Shown: one piece after another, positions 21,165 to 34,030 of the stretch
How the letters are laid out: each line of letters begins with the position of its first letter
How positions within the stretch are numbered: position 1 is the first letter of the stretch
Assembly: GCF_036669915.1 (NCBI RefSeq)
Contig: NC_089315.1
Span: 3,512,953-3,576,952, forward strand
DNA length: 64,000 bases
Direction: 5' to 3'
Source of the DNA: Pocillopora verrucosa
Lineage: Eukaryota > Cnidaria > Anthozoa > Scleractinia > Pocilloporidae
Notes under the pieces: generated by a model
The model's input: only the letters and a program-made list of their open reading frames with translations
The model's database searches: none
What the model was told of the DNA's origin: nothing
Program-made: the position numbers and the translations under genes

Positions 21165-24100
21165 GTTGAACTCAAGGTAAACTTAACATGACTTTATGAA
21201 CATGAAATATTAAAGAGAAAATACCTCATGTAAATATGAATTTATTTAAAGAAAATGACTGATATTTTAAATTGACTTCTGCCATGTCTGCAGATGTTGC
21301 TTTACATATTTCATTCTATATTGCTACAGAACTCTTCCTTATCCGCCAAATTTGCTATGGTAGAGTATTTCGAGGAAATTCACAAGAGAAATATTTTGAG
21401 TGTAGCTGAAAGTCCTAGCTCATAAAATAGTGGGTCAGTTTTATTTCTTATTTCTCATTTCTACCATAAATTTGTTTATTTTTTAATGACATTCATGCAT
21501 TGAGGGAAATTAAAAAAGGTAAAAAGTATCTCTTGAACATTATAACGAGGAAGAAACGAGGCAAATAGTTAAGTCGACTGATCCTCGTAGAAATCTTGTT
21601 ACGTATCCATTTAAGAAAATAATTAACGTTTAATTTTTAAATATTTGGGAACAGAAAATTGTTCAGAAAAAAAAAAACTGAATGTTATTAACACCAAAAT
21701 ATCACGTTCGAAATTATTAGAGATGGTATTTGCCTTTGGCAGGGTTTTATTAGTCATGTGTCAAACTGTGGTCCTTTCATAATGTCAATGTAGACACCTC
21801 TTTAACATCATGCAAGTTCTACAGAACAATTGACTCGTGACACTCAATGACCATAAAACTCCAATTACGATTTCAACGGCGAATCGTGCTAAATGAACAT
21901 AAGTCGTCTTCAATTGTCATTTATGGCTAACGAGGCGTGAGGACACGGAAAACTTCAATTTCTTTATGTTTATCCATCTGGCCCCGGTTGTTCGAAGATC
22001 GGATAACGCTATCCAGTGGATAAATCTCTATCCGGTGGATAACGCTACACGTTATGCTATCACTTATCCGCTGGATAGCGATTTATCCGTTGGATAGCGT
22101 TATCCACCCTTTATACAACTGGGCCCTGAACCTATATTTTACAGTATTTTAGCGATTCATTGTGGAGTGTTGAGTTCCGGCGTCTGTCAGTTTCGACTTT
22201 CTCCATTAAAGTGCTTAATTCGAACGCGTGTTCGCGTGTCAACAAATGCTGTGCCAGCGTGAGTGTTTGTAATTATTGATTACCTCATCATTAATTTTAC
22301 AAAGTTTCTTTTGCCATTCAAAAATTCTCTCTTAGAGAATAGCTTTCTGAATGTTCAATTGCCTGCAAGTGGGGGTGATAAGCAAAGGGACACAGGAAAA
22401 GACCTCTTAGGTGTAAACAAATAGTCCTCTTTAGAAGAATATAACTTTTCGTCAAAACAGCTGAAAATAAATTTCTAATCAGCCAGCTTCTAGCAAGCAA
22501 AAGTTGACGCGTTGACAAGTTATCTAAATCTGCAACTCGGCGATTGGTTCGAAATTGAGGAGAGTCTGAAAAACATTCATTCATGAAGCTGAATAAAAAA
22601 TTAAAAAAAAGAAAAGTGATATCCTGGTCTGATGTAACGAGGATATCTCTCGGATAGTGCATTTCAGTCCAAAGTTCTTGTCTAATTTGCATTGCTGATT
22701 TCTGCACGGGATGAAAATTGGAGGCTAGAATCGGGAATCGAGTTTGGTTAGCATGCAAGGGCTTTCACTCGTGAATCATCTGTTTTTTTTTTCCCGTACA
22801 GCTTTCGAAACGGACAAACGGACACAGAAATTTCGCTGCAATATAATATTAATTAACTTGCGAAAACTCAGCGAAGACGACCCACGAACAAATTAAGGGA
22901 TGGGTACATGAGAGCGGCTTTAACTAGCTGCTGACAGGTCCACGTGGTACATAGGCCTCTCGTGTTGGCGTATAAGTTCACTCGAGCCATAGTGATAGTC
23001 TTATTTTTCAGTTTTATGTATGTTAGACATTCATAGACATAAATTTCTACCGTTTTACTGGTAGCGTGTCGAAAGGAAGTGAGAAAAGTTTCAACTTGAA
23101 AAGGCGAAGCCAAGCGATCAAAAATTTTTCTTTTGCCGCTCAGATACGACAGGTGGGCGAAAAGAAACGTGGTCTCACATTGCAGATGTTTTGAAATACT
23201 GACTTAGCGTTGGCTTCCTTCATATGGACACTATTTTAAAAACCGACAGGAATCATCATTTTTTCCAGAAGAAATGCATAACTTTCGCTGTGAGGAGAGT
23301 ACAAGAGCCACATGTAATCATTGATTTGATCTCTATATGGAATCCCGTTTTGATGTTATAACACAATGATTAAAGCATGGCTCCTTTGCCATGAAATTAA
23401 AAAAAAACAAATCCTTTGTGCAAAGAATCTTCAGAAGGCTAAAATAGACATCCGGAACGTTCTTGAGCAACTTTGGTAAGGCGAGCTTTTCTCGCAAGAG
23501 AATGTCCCACTTGTGAAAGGAAAAAAAAATGTAGAGCTGTCATTGAACTGTCATTTCTTCAAGTGCTCTCCGGGTTCCCAAAAAAGTTAATTATGCTCAA
23601 GACAATTTTAGTCCCCTGCTCTACCGAGTAATTACCTCTTCGTACCTTAAATTAGTAACGTAACGGTCGGGTATCCCAACATATTGTCAATTTTCTGCTC
23701 GTGATCTGTTTGCAAGCAGATAAGCCCATCAACGTCACAACATCATTGGTTTAATTAATTAGGCAGAAACACGGTATTGCATGGAATTTTATTCAGTTTA
23801 CGTTAACATTGAAAAACTCGGAGACAATCAAGAATTGTCGAAAAAGAGTTTGCCCCTCAGACTCTGATAAGATGTAAATTTAATCAGCACTCGTAATGGT
23901 TATTGACGGAAAATAACATGTCAAGTTTAGACATCGCAATAGGCACACGAATGACACCTACAATGTGACATCTGTTATTTGTTCTCTGTTTGACAGCAAA
24001 GCTTTGTTTGTTTTTTTTTTTGACATATCAAGAGAAATATCGTGGATTCGTTATCCATCCGGTTTTTTTTCCTATTTCTTTCCGCTTTACCGAAAAAAAG

Positions 24101-24439
24101 AGAGCTGAACTTCAGATTGCCGGGTATTGAATCAATAGTTAAAATTGCAAACTTAAAAAAAAACGCACCTTGTAAATACGCAGCAGGAATCAAAACAACG
24201 AAGCAGTGAGCATGAATGTGACTTTGAATTCAAGAAATGCATTTACTTCTAGAAACTTAAGTTACTCGTTGTCTTTACTGTACAATTTTCAATTCCTTGC
24301 ATATAGATTATCTGAACTAAACTTTGCCTCAAAAATAAAAGAATAGACTTAAAGACAGTAAAAGGGTATAACGCCTTCTTTCAAGGCAAATTAAAGATTA
24401 AATCTTACTCCAACGCCTATACCAATAAAGTCAATTGCT
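21165..24439. other. Intergenic region with one palindromic MITE
   Basis: Positions 21165 to about 21512 are the upstream part of the segment duplicated at 388-727. A palindromic MITE lies at 21980-22126. A 146-codon minus frame at 22318-22758 shows no domain or splice context and is not called. The rest is AT-rich without structure I can support. Confidence 0.5.
21980..22126. mobile_element. Palindromic MITE built from gataacgctatcca-type repeats
   Basis: The element starts ggccccggttgttcgaa and ends in the near reverse complement ttatacaactgggccc. The interior is a palindrome of alternating 'tatccagtggata' and 'tatccgctggata' blocks that would fold into a long hairpin. At 147 bp and non-coding, it fits a non-autonomous DNA element; elements of this general look are common in cnidarian genomes. 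Confidence 0.75.
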
Positions 24440-25393
24440 TTAACATAATAAATTCTTCACAATTCTCTTTACAATTTGACGAATTTCGCGAATTCGCCAG
24501 CAGTAAATGATCGGATTTATAGAAGAATTCAACAGAATCAAGATGAATGAGACATAATACGCTATTATAGACGACGCTCGAGAATTATCCGCTATTAATA
24601 TCAAAGTACAGCATAAATAGGGCAGATAACATCCCAGGAAAACAACATAAACAACGAGTGCGTTGATTGCAGACTTTTTCTCTCGAGCTTTGGATATTTC
24701 TTGATCATCATGCCTCTGTAACTGAGTTTGTATTTGATTCCGATGATATATCACAGCATTATAGATTTTAAAATAAGCCACAGATGTAAGGAAGAGGCCA
24801 AGAATCAAAAGTACGTTAGCTACCATGTCACTGTATGCTGGAAGAGAGATGTAAATACCCGCAGCAATTCCACTTGCTATCCACACAGACACCAAAGCCA
24901 GAGAGAGACGTTTGGAAGTCACAAGTTCATGATAGCGAAGGTGGAGATAAATTGCGAGGAGTCGATCGATAGCAATTACCGTAACGTTCAAGAACGAAGC
25001 GCAGGCCAGTGAAAAGGTACAAAAATGACTTATGGTGAGTGTGACTGGGCAGAAGACGGAGAAGTTATATTCTCCATTGGCTGCCATTCGTAACATCTCC
25101 GCTATGATGCCACCGAACAAGGGCTGTGCGAATATTCCCACGGCAAGATCCGAAAAAGACAAACTCATGAATACCTTCCTCACTACAGGCGACATCGACG
25201 AACTTTTCCACATGGCACCAATCACGAGAAAGCCTCCAATGGTCGCCACGAGAGAAGAAAACAAAATTGAAATAAAGAGAAATAATAAAAACCCCCTGTT
25301 AGAATGTAGCATTATGTGTAACTCCTGTAACTGCAGATCGCAAAACTTTTCGACCATGAGATAATCGTTTTGGTTGCTCTGTCCTTTGGCCAA
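24440..25393 (-). CDS. Class A GPCR of the local cluster with Gly at position 1.50
   Basis: A single-exon receptor of 317 residues. The family N-terminus (MVEKFCDLQLQEL) begins at residue 13, so translation may start at 25357 instead of 25393. TM1 reads ATIGGFLVIGAMW: the near-universal Asn1.50 is replaced by Gly54, whereas the other members have Asn. Asp82 in SFSDLAVG (TM2), Cys115 before TM3, DRL 143-145 followed by LAIYLHLRYHELVT, CYLP in TM6 and NPIIY in TM7 are all present. The frame is otherwise free of damage. It is a plausible MECA-like receptor, but the TM1 change may alter the sodium/water network linking TM1, TM2 and TM7. It could be an active variant or a gene starting to decay. 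Confidence 0.9.
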   Translation of the reverse strand: MAKGQSNQNDYLMVEKFCDLQLQELHIMLHSNRGFLLFLFISILFSSLVATIGGFLVIGAMWKSSSMSPVVRKVFMSLSFSDLAVGIFAQPLFGGIIAEMLRMAANGEYNFSVFCPVTLTISHFCTFSLACASFLNVTVIAIDRLLAIYLHLRYHELVTSKRLSLALVSVWIASGIAAGIYISLPAYSDMVANVLLILGLFLTSVAYFKIYNAVIYHRNQIQTQLQRHDDQEISKAREKKSAINALVVYVVFLGCYLPYLCCTLILIADNSRASSIIAYYVSFILILLNSSINPIIYCWRIREIRQIVKRIVKNLLC

Positions 25394-28300
25394 CTGTATC
25401 TCCTACAGGATAATAAACAGAGAGTGTTGAGCAGATCTCCTAAGACTTACTTCCAAATTCTAATATTTGCGCGATTAAATATTTATTGTGCTCTGTAAAT
25501 AGGTGGAGTTCATGCTGCTTTAAACACGGCCTATGAATGTTCTGTGCCCATTGAATAATTGCCTAACCACACGAGTACTGCATAAATACATTCTTTGGAC
25601 GATAACCGCGAGGAAATAGAATGGTCAAATTAAGGTTCTTCGATATCTCTCTAAAGAAAGGCGAAAATGTCGTTCTTTTGTACAATCACTAAAATGGAAA
25701 TCGTTTTGTGAGATAACAGAATTACACCTCGAGGCAAGCTTTTTTAAGCCATCTATGCAAATTTGAATTTTTACATAAGGCAAAAGTAAATAGCAAAATA
25801 AATATTGCCATATTGCAACTTTTTATGAAATAAAAGCCGCATGATACTTCGTTGAAACACGCTAAACTTTATTTCACGCGAAATTGTGCACCGATCACAC
25901 AGTCATTCTACCAGGTCTTATAATCGATCAATAGCGGGTCAGGGCGATGAAATCATTAGTTCCTCTCGAACAGAAGCAAATAATTAACTCTCAACCAATA
26001 GGTATCTGTTCAAGTGAGTTTCTCCTTCAAACAAATACAGGAGAAATGAACTATTGAAAGCAATCGATGCTCCAAATATTAAAACTTAAAAAAAACAAAA
26101 AACATCTAATGGATTAGTAGAACTCGAACGGCCCAGCATGATTCACTATTGAGGACCCTATGGGGAATCCCACTTTTGTTTTAATCGCTTTAGGGGGCTT
26201 TATTTTATATTTTCGGTAATTGAAAGGAAATTTCAATTTAATTATGCGTGACGCTTTTTTGATGAAGTTGTCATCGTTAAGAAATTTTAATCTGATATCT
26301 CCTTTCAAAAAGTTCCGATCAAAATATCAACATTTCAATATGGTTGCCAGGATACGAGTCTTTTGCTGCAAAGCTGTAAATGACAAGCTGGTAGGAGATA
26401 TCCGGATGAGAATTTCGCAAATGTACACCGGTGAAGGATTTAGAAGCAAATTCAAGGCAGAAGTAAATCAATTTATCTTTTTCAAAAGCTCGTAACACTA
26501 TTTATATCAAGAGGGAGCAAATTCCTTTGAACTGATGAATGTAAAACCCAACCATTATGATTAGTAGTCTACCGAAGTTTCTATTCAACTTGTGAATTGC
26601 GACTTCTCAGAGACAAAATTCAAATTTGGCTTCTCGTGTCGAAGATGAAGCGTAGGTTTTAATCACTTTTTTAAATAGGATCCTATCATGCACCGGCAGT
26701 AAACAATTGAGAAGGTATCAAGTGTTGAACAAATTAGGGAAACTTTCTGGCTTTCAATAGTCCTGTGCGGCCGTGTGTTTTCACTCACTGCCTTCCAAAT
26801 ATGGGATGGGAGGTAAATGAAAGAAAGATCTCGGTTACAGGCATTGTGTCTCATTAGGAAATCACTAAAAAATCTTATACGAGTCCTATTTAAGATAGCC
26901 GTCTTCATCGTTTTCCAAGATAATAAATGACGTCAGAGTGGTATCCTGTACGTATGACATTACTGAATTACAATCGGGAAATGATATCAATCCATCGATA
27001 TAAATGCGAAAAGTTAAACACGTTCATTTATCATGTAAATATTTTTGAAATGCCACCGTTTGTCCTTGGCTTTGTCCACGATACTGTCGCTGGGTTCAAT
27101 TATTTTATGTCAGAGAAAAGGTAGATATCGGTAAAACGTACTTTACCTTCAAGTTAGAAACTGAAAAAGTATTTTCTCAAGCTTTGCATTCACCGTTCTT
27201 GTATGGTCTTTTCAAACTGTTTTTGATGTCAATGTTTTACGATACCAACAAAGCTTTACTATTACGCTAACGGATACGAATTTCTACTTTCATCTTGATA
27301 TATAACACTCTCGTGGGTGGGCGCAGGAAACGAGTGAGAAATATTTCAGTCAGGGTTACTCTCAAAGATAAAAACCACATCCAAGCACATTCATGTAAGA
27401 TCACTCCTGCATATCATCTGTGATGAATGAAAAATGTCAAAATTGACAATTTTATATAGATAAGAGACGATTTTCAGCTACAAAAAGTTAAGACTAACAC
27501 TTTTAGGAAGATCCAAAACGACGACATTTCGACGTCGAAAAGGAACCAATATTAGTGTATTCTTTTTGACAAAAAAAGTCTTGATATTTACTATCTAGCG
27601 TGGACAATATTCCTCATGAAGAGCGTCTTGCAAACAAGACGTTTCCCGAGGAACTTTCGAAGGCACGCCTATGTGGTGTTTTGTGGTTGCCGAATTCTAA
27701 TTCTATACAAAAACTGAGTGCTTGTGTATATTAGGGGAAGGGGAATTCGTTTCGCGATTTGGAAATTTCGTCTCTGTAAGAGATTTGTGCCATCATAAAT
27801 TTGTTCGTGAAATTATGCAAGGTGATGACGAGCATGACGAGCATCAAGTGAAAGATCATCCTCAAGGCCAAACATCATCTAATACTGTCAGACGGCGAAC
27901 TAATTACTTCAATCAGTTATTGTTACTACTGTTGAACATTTGAAATTTTTTTCTTCAACAAGAAAGCAGAAAAAGTTCATATCTAAAGAAGATCAAGTGG
28001 CTCCTGCTGTATAAAAAAAACCATCGATACATTAATTTTCATGTGATTGGGAATCGACAACTTCACCCCGGAAAAAAGAATTCGGTGACTGACAAACACG
28101 TTAGGACGTTGCAGTGGGGACATAAATTTCTTTAAATTTGTTAAAAAAAAAGTTTAGTTTGACATTCAAAAGAGTCTAATTAATCTACGAAAACGTCTTC
28201 TTCTTTTATATATATATATATCATTTAATGTTTTGATGACATGTTGTTTTATCGTTGTATTTTTACAGAAAAATTATGAAAAGTGGTGCGACATTAGCTT

Positions 28301-28755
28301 TATATCTGAGTATGTTGTATTTGTAATACCAAAGTTGTGAAGTGACGATAAAAGGAATAATACATAGAATCGTTTTAAAAAAGGTTCAAACGTGCTTGTC
28401 AAAGCTAATTCAACAACATTTTATGATGGATTTTGTGTCCTCATAGGATTCATATCAGCTGCTCTGGAAATACAATATCACCATAGTAACGCTCAACGTC
28501 ATAAGGACTTATTTGTAATATTTTTCTTAAGAGTCGTTTAGTCCACTAATCAAAACTGACTATTAACATACTCCTTAGTGCGAAATATGTGAAGGAGAAT
28601 TAAACGATACTAATGCTTAATCTTTTCTTCAAATGTGCTACTTCTTGAATGAGCGATATTTTACAAAACAAGCCGAGGGCACCGAAAGAGAATTTTGACC
28701 CTCCTTTGTGATTATTAAAATATGCTATACGTTTCAATTCTTGCATGGATAGAAA
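25394..28755. other. Intergenic region without recognised genes
   Basis: Open frames at 26220-26495 and 27722-27943 (plus) have no domain and no neighbouring splice sites that would make a convincing model. A short (TA)n tract lies near 28208-28222. The right end is the 3' flank of the receptor at 28756. Confidence 0.5.
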
Positions 28756-29685
28756 TTATTCAGAGTCACGCGAGATTAAGAGTTTCCTTATCGTGTTTAT
28801 CGCGTAAACGCGAATTTGTCTATATCGCCAGCAGTAAACCAGCGGGTTTAACGCAGAATTTAGAATAACCAAGAGCAAAGTTGCATGATTGGCTACTAAA
28901 TAGGATATTGAAGTACTGTCAGTTAATAACAAAATCGTGCCGCATAAATGTGGGGTGTAACAAGCCAGGAAAATAACATAGAAAAACAAAGAATTGATAG
29001 CTGCCCTCTGCTCACGGATAAATACTTTCAAGCGATGACCACCCTCTCTCATTTGGCTATTTATTCTGTTCTGATGATATCTTACGGCCATGTAGATTCG
29101 GATGTATGCTATGGTTGTCACAGGAAATCCAACGGCTTCGACAATCACAACCACCAAATGATTGTTGTTTGGAAGAGACACGAATAGTGCAGCGGTGACA
29201 ACGCTTGTTACCCATAAAGATATCAACGCTAACACAATTCGGTTAGTAGTGACGAGTTCCTGATATCGGAGATGAAGAGAAACTGCTAGATATCTATCCA
29301 CAGCAATGGCTAGAATGGTCAAGAACGAGGCGGACGCCAACAGAAATAAGAAGAAATAGAGCAAAATAAAGCTGGTTGAACACAAGTCAAAGGGCTGGTC
29401 TCCATTTGCGTTTTTGTGCAACATCACTGCAACAATAACTCCAAACATCAGCTGAGGGCACATTCCAACAGCGAAATCAGCCACAGCAAGACTCAGGAAC
29501 AATATCTTCAGATTCGAAGGTACTGATGATGCCTTTCTCAGAGCGCTGATAACGATGAGATTTGCAAGACATGTCAAAACGGAAAACATCAAGTTCAGGA
29601 CACAAAATGTAATCATAAAAATCCAATGGTGAGTCAGGAGCTTCATATTTTCTTCCAACCTCTGTTCGCAGAAAAGGGACCCCAT
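28756..29685 (-). CDS. Class A GPCR, MECA/melanocortin-like, intact
   Basis: I start at the methionine at 29683-29685, which gives 309 residues and the family N-terminus MGSLFCEQRL with Cys6. The open frame continues upstream to a methionine at 29802, adding 39 residues with a hydrophobic stretch (KLFLFVLILAA). That could be a signal peptide or just untranslated leader. Landmarks: Ala41-Asn42 in TM1 (most members have Gly-Asn), Asp70 in LAVADFAVG, Cys102 before TM3, DRYLAV-LHLRYQELVT (the only intact member here with a true DRY), CYTP in TM6, NPLVY with CWRYRQIR in TM7/helix 8. ECL2 is short (LPNNNHLV) and lacks cysteine. Ligand unknown. Confidence 0.92.
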   Translation of the reverse strand: MGSLFCEQRLEENMKLLTHHWIFMITFCVLNLMFSVLTCLANLIVISALRKASSVPSNLKILFLSLAVADFAVGMCPQLMFGVIVAVMLHKNANGDQPFDLCSTSFILLYFFLFLLASASFLTILAIAVDRYLAVSLHLRYQELVTTNRIVLALISLWVTSVVTAALFVSLPNNNHLVVVIVEAVGFPVTTIAYIRIYMAVRYHQNRINSQMREGGHRLKVFIREQRAAINSLFFYVIFLACYTPHLCGTILLLTDSTSISYLVANHATLLLVILNSALNPLVYCWRYRQIRVYAINTIRKLLISRDSE

Positions 29686-30900
29686 TGCGAACTTACTCTT
29701 CAAATTGGTCGCCGCGAGAATCAATACAAACAGGAACAGTTTAATTTGCCGATTTTCAGAAAGATATGGAAAGTGGAAATATGATACCGCTGTGAGAGTC
29801 ACTCGTATTTGTATTTAAACAAATAGTGATCGCAGACCTATCTGCTTAGCTGTGACTGAAGCGGCAAACATTGTTAACGCATGTAAACGTTCTTGAGCGG
29901 TTCATGGCTTTAAAAAAGATTAAATAGTTAAATCATATTTACTAATTATTCGCAGGTGGTAATCAGCATTGTCAGAAATCTCCATATCAAATTCGATGTC
30001 TATGGGATCATTCAAAAATACTCGCAGAGATCGAAATTTGTCACAGCAAAATCATACAAAGAAGGGGATAGCCAGGAAAAGTTCATCTTCTCTCATTTCA
30101 TTTATAGCTCACTGTCTATTCGGAAAGTTTAAAAGTGTGTCATTATGATAATCACCTTACGAAGGGTGATCATAACATTTCATGACGTAATCGTCGACCA
30201 ATCACAGCGCTCTCTTCGTCACTTCTGTAGTTATCTAAGCAATCATACTGAGATATTTCAAGACCTATTTTTATATCATACATCTAAGAAATTGTTGATG
30301 CACCTGCTTCTTTGGGCGCCAACTTGTCACTTATTTCGAATACCAATCTTATTAGCATAAGTATGAGACAGTCCATATGTTATTAACGATGAGTGTATTT
30401 CAATAATAGTTCTTTGTTGTCAATTTGAAACGAAATAGAAAGTAAACATATTTTTAAAGGGTTCCATAAAATTATCATCTCACGAGGTTGTGCCTCGTGA
30501 GTCCACGACATTTTGACCACCACTGCGATGTGACTTTACTGAGTCCACATGGCCTGTTTGTATCATCTTCACCAGTATTGAACGGTCACTTTGGCGGAAG
30601 CACTCATATGACATTACGAATAATTTCTCAAATAAATTATATTCCGTGTTTATCACCTGAAATCAGTTTATATACTTCCTTTGAGTTCAAATGTCCTTTG
30701 GCCTATTAGGATTAATATCACGCGCGAACCCCACGCAGGACCAACTGTTAGATAATGGTAGACGCGTATAAACGCGTACAGCAATTGTGCTTTATTACTC
30801 TGCTTTAAGGCTAAGCTGCCATGTTATTACTTCTGACAACTCTATTTTAAATCCGACAGTAGGCAACACCTACTACAAAAAGCGACAGCTCCGTCATAAA
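29686..30900. other. Intergenic region with short hairpins
   Basis: Besides the possible 5' extension of the receptor to 29802, small perfect hairpins are visible at about 30149-30173 (atcaccttacgaagggtgat) and 30481-30501 (ctcacgagg-ttgtg-cctcgtgag). No gene is supported. Confidence 0.45.
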
Positions 30901-33900
30901 TACACCAACCTCAAATAAACGACAGAGCGATAACTACTTGTTCAAAGTCTTTTCTCAATTTCCTGGTGCTGAAGGTGTGAGTGCGCTGCAAGAAGCCTAT
31001 CCGATACAATTGCCGCCATTGAAAATCAAGATGCGGCTACTGAGAAATACAACGAGACCTGAAATAAATACCTCTGCTGCTAATATTCTAGATGAGACAT
31101 GGTCATCGAGAAGCGATGCAATTCAAGGAAATCACATTATTTATATGGTGTTGAGTCTGCGACGTCAACTGTCCTTTTTTTCGCGAAGTACAAAGTTTCA
31201 TAATTAGTACGAATCGCTTTCCGGGGTCTTTGTTTGATTGTTTAGATGATATATTCCTTGCTTTGTAAGTTTAACACGTTACTGTAACAATTTGTGTGTG
31301 TTTTTTGTGTCTATTAAGGTGTGAGCCTGAATAGATTGAATTAAAATTTTTAATGTTGTTATCCTCCTTGTTAAGCCTAGGTGCTTTTGGGGAAAACAAT
31401 ATACACTTAATGTATGGTCCCGCGGGAAACAGTTAGTTTTGTTCTCCCGAGAGTCCTGGTGATCAAGACTCGAGAGAAGAAAAAACAAACTAATTTCCCG
31501 AGGGACCATAAATTGAGTGCTTTGTTATCTATTTAGACTTCCCCTTAAACAATCATATGGGAAAAACGGCGCGCGAATATGATCAGGGGCACGTGACCAA
31601 GAATCAACCAATCACAGTACTCGTTTTTTTGAGTGAAAACTGGGTAATAACAATGAAAAATATGTTTAAACAAAAAAAAAAAGTCAGCGTGCATGAGTAT
31701 CAAGTGAGTGATTGCTTTCTTGGCATCCTTATTCAGTATCCATATATGATTAAAACTTCCACATCAGCTGGATAACTAAAACCCGCAGCAAAATAAGAGC
31801 ATGCAAGACTGTTTAACCTCTTCGTTAAGAGGCTGGGATCAAATTTCCCTTCCAAAAGCAAGAATAACGAAGACTTTCCCAGAGACGATCTCGGGAGAAA
31901 ATGTTTGGTTTCAAATGCAAAGAAGCCACTTTGAAATTTCCTTACCAAGTCTTGAATACTCCTTTAATTTCTAACTACAAAGATCAACACTTTCTTGCTA
32001 AGAGACATTTTCAGGGCCTTAAAAATCGATCAGTCTTTAATTATGTTTCAGCTATTGAGAGAGGGAGGGGAACACCTGCTAGGACAAAGTTGGACGGTTT
32101 CATTGGATAATCATCCAAATTTCAAATGCCTCTCAACTTATCATTTTTACGCTACCAATTAAAAGGCGCATGGGAATCTCACAGGTGTATTCATGAGTAG
32201 ACCTTAATTACTTTCAAATTGAATACCCGGTTGAATAGATGTTTCTATTGCTGGTGACGACTCAGCAGTGACAGGGGAAAGAATTTGCGGACATTTCAGT
32301 ATTTAGGTTTCAAATTCTTACCGTTTTGGGACGGCTGACATCCTTTCATCATTTTCAATTGTCCTACCTTAATGATTGATCCAAGATTATTATAGTATCA
32401 GTGAAAGAGTAATGTGCATGGTTAGACGAATATTGATTAGTTTTGTGGATATTCCATCAACTCTTTATGTGTCGAATCATCACTCCTAAGCTACCAATCA
32501 AAAAGCTCCAAGGAATCTTGCAGGTGACCACAAGCCTTTAATTGCTGTCAAGTTAAGCACTTGACTGAATGAATGTTTTCATTGCTGCTTACAGTAAGTG
32601 GAAGCTAAAAGAAGTTCGAGAGGACTTCAGTTTCAAATTCTGAACATTTCGAGGCATCCAATGTTTGTTATCAACCCAGTTATTCCAGCTTTGGTCATAG
32701 AAAACTGAACGCTCTGGAATATGTTACAACCATCCAGCAAAGTGGATAGCAATAAGATTAAGATATACATATTTATTCAAAACGCTATTAAGAGCAAGCC
32801 CAGACAGTAGTATTTGAGTTTCAAATTAAATTCGTTACACTTAGGTGCGCCTAACTTCCTTTAATCTGCTCAGTTCTTCGATATTTGCCGAAAATAGTGT
32901 CTAAACTCTGAAAAATCAAGTTTACAAAAAACAGTCATGAAAAAAGAAATGCAAAATGGAGATTAAAATTAACATACTTAATCAAAAAACTAATCAGAAC
33001 AGTGCAAGTAAAGAAATTGTGGAAGAACTGTAGTAATAATAAGACAAAAAAGCGACATCACCTCAAGTTAACACACTTAAGATTTCACTTAAGACCGGAA
33101 GCACGACAAAAGTCGAGGCAAGACCACTAAGGAACCTATATAAACGGCAAAGCGACAAAAGCTTGTTCTGGTGTCACAATCTCCTGGTACAGAAGATTTT
33201 GATAAACAAACAGCGCAACTGCCGCCATTGAACAAGGCGTGGTTACGAGACCTGAGATAAAGTCACAATGAAGGGAGATAACATTTAGATGATAATCTTC
33301 ATCGGCCCATCTCATATCGGCTGTGCGTGCAACTCAACACGCTGCAAAATCAGAGAATGCAAAACTTCTCTACGGTCGCTGACATCGCAGAGTAAGGGTA
33401 AGGACGACAAATAATAGACAGCCACAAGAGAAAACTTTAGGTTAGAACGCGTAAAACCAGCTTGAAGGTACATTAATGAATGACAATTTTTACACACTCC
33501 TCTGGGTGGTCACACCATCGTTTTGACAGTAAGCCTAAAGTTAGTTAGAGTTAAATAAAGATCCCAAATTTTCATGCTGATAGATTTTCAATGGCCTTAC
33601 CTTAATGATCGATCCAAGATTATTCCAGTAAAAGTGAAAGAGTAAAATGAATGGTCAGACGAATATTGATCAGTTTTGTGGATATCCCATCAAGTATTCT
33701 TCGTGTGTCGAATCATCACTCTTAAGCTTCCAATCAAAAAGCGCAAAAGAATCTTCACGTAGCAGGTGAAAATTAACGTATAATTGCTGTCAAGTCAAGC
33801 ACATAACTGATAGATGTTCTAATTGCTGGCGACAGCTAGTGACAGGCAAAAGAAGTTCGAGAGTGTTCCAGTCTTAAATTCTAAACACTTCGAGGCAGCT

Positions 33901-34030
33901 AACTTTGGTTATCAATCAAGTTATTGAAGCTTTGGCCATGGGCAACTGAGCGCTCTGGAAAATTTAACAGCCCTCTAACAAAGTGGATTGCAATAAGACT
34001 GTAATTAACATATATTTTCAAAACGCAATT
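30900..34030. repeat. Set of diverged low-copy repeats (two block types)
   Basis: Block A (taccttaatgatygatccaagattatt ... caaaacgc) occurs at about 32368-32785 and 33597-34025, judged by eye to be about three-quarters identical. A shorter related block lies at about 32147-32340. Block B (cgacagagcgataac... and cggcaaagcgacaaaagcttgttc... with 'aattgccgccattgaa' or 'aactgccgccattgaa' and 'cgagacctga') occurs at about 30915-31070 and 33140-33260. No block keeps an open frame. The order B-A'-A-B-A suggests an old tandem duplication of a larger unit with later deletions. Origin, transposon or local sequence, is unknown. Confidence 0.65.
31413..31510. mobile_element. Hairpin/MITE-like inverted repeat
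   Basis: The arm tatggtcccgcgggaaac (from 31413) pairs with tttcccgagggaccata ending at 31510. The inner parts (gttagttttgttctcccgaga and tcgagagaagaaaaaacaaac) also pair, giving an almost complete hairpin of about 98 bp. Imperfect pairing extends outward on both sides (cacttaatg and aattgagtg). It is non-coding; a small DNA-transposon derivative is likely. Confidence 0.65.

Noticed and set aside
22318-22758. Minus-strand frame of 146 codons
   Set aside because: No domain, no compositional bias, no splice partner; plausible by chance for this base composition.
26220-26495. Plus-strand frame of 91 codons
   Set aside because: Basic, featureless, overlapped by a minus frame of similar size; no support.
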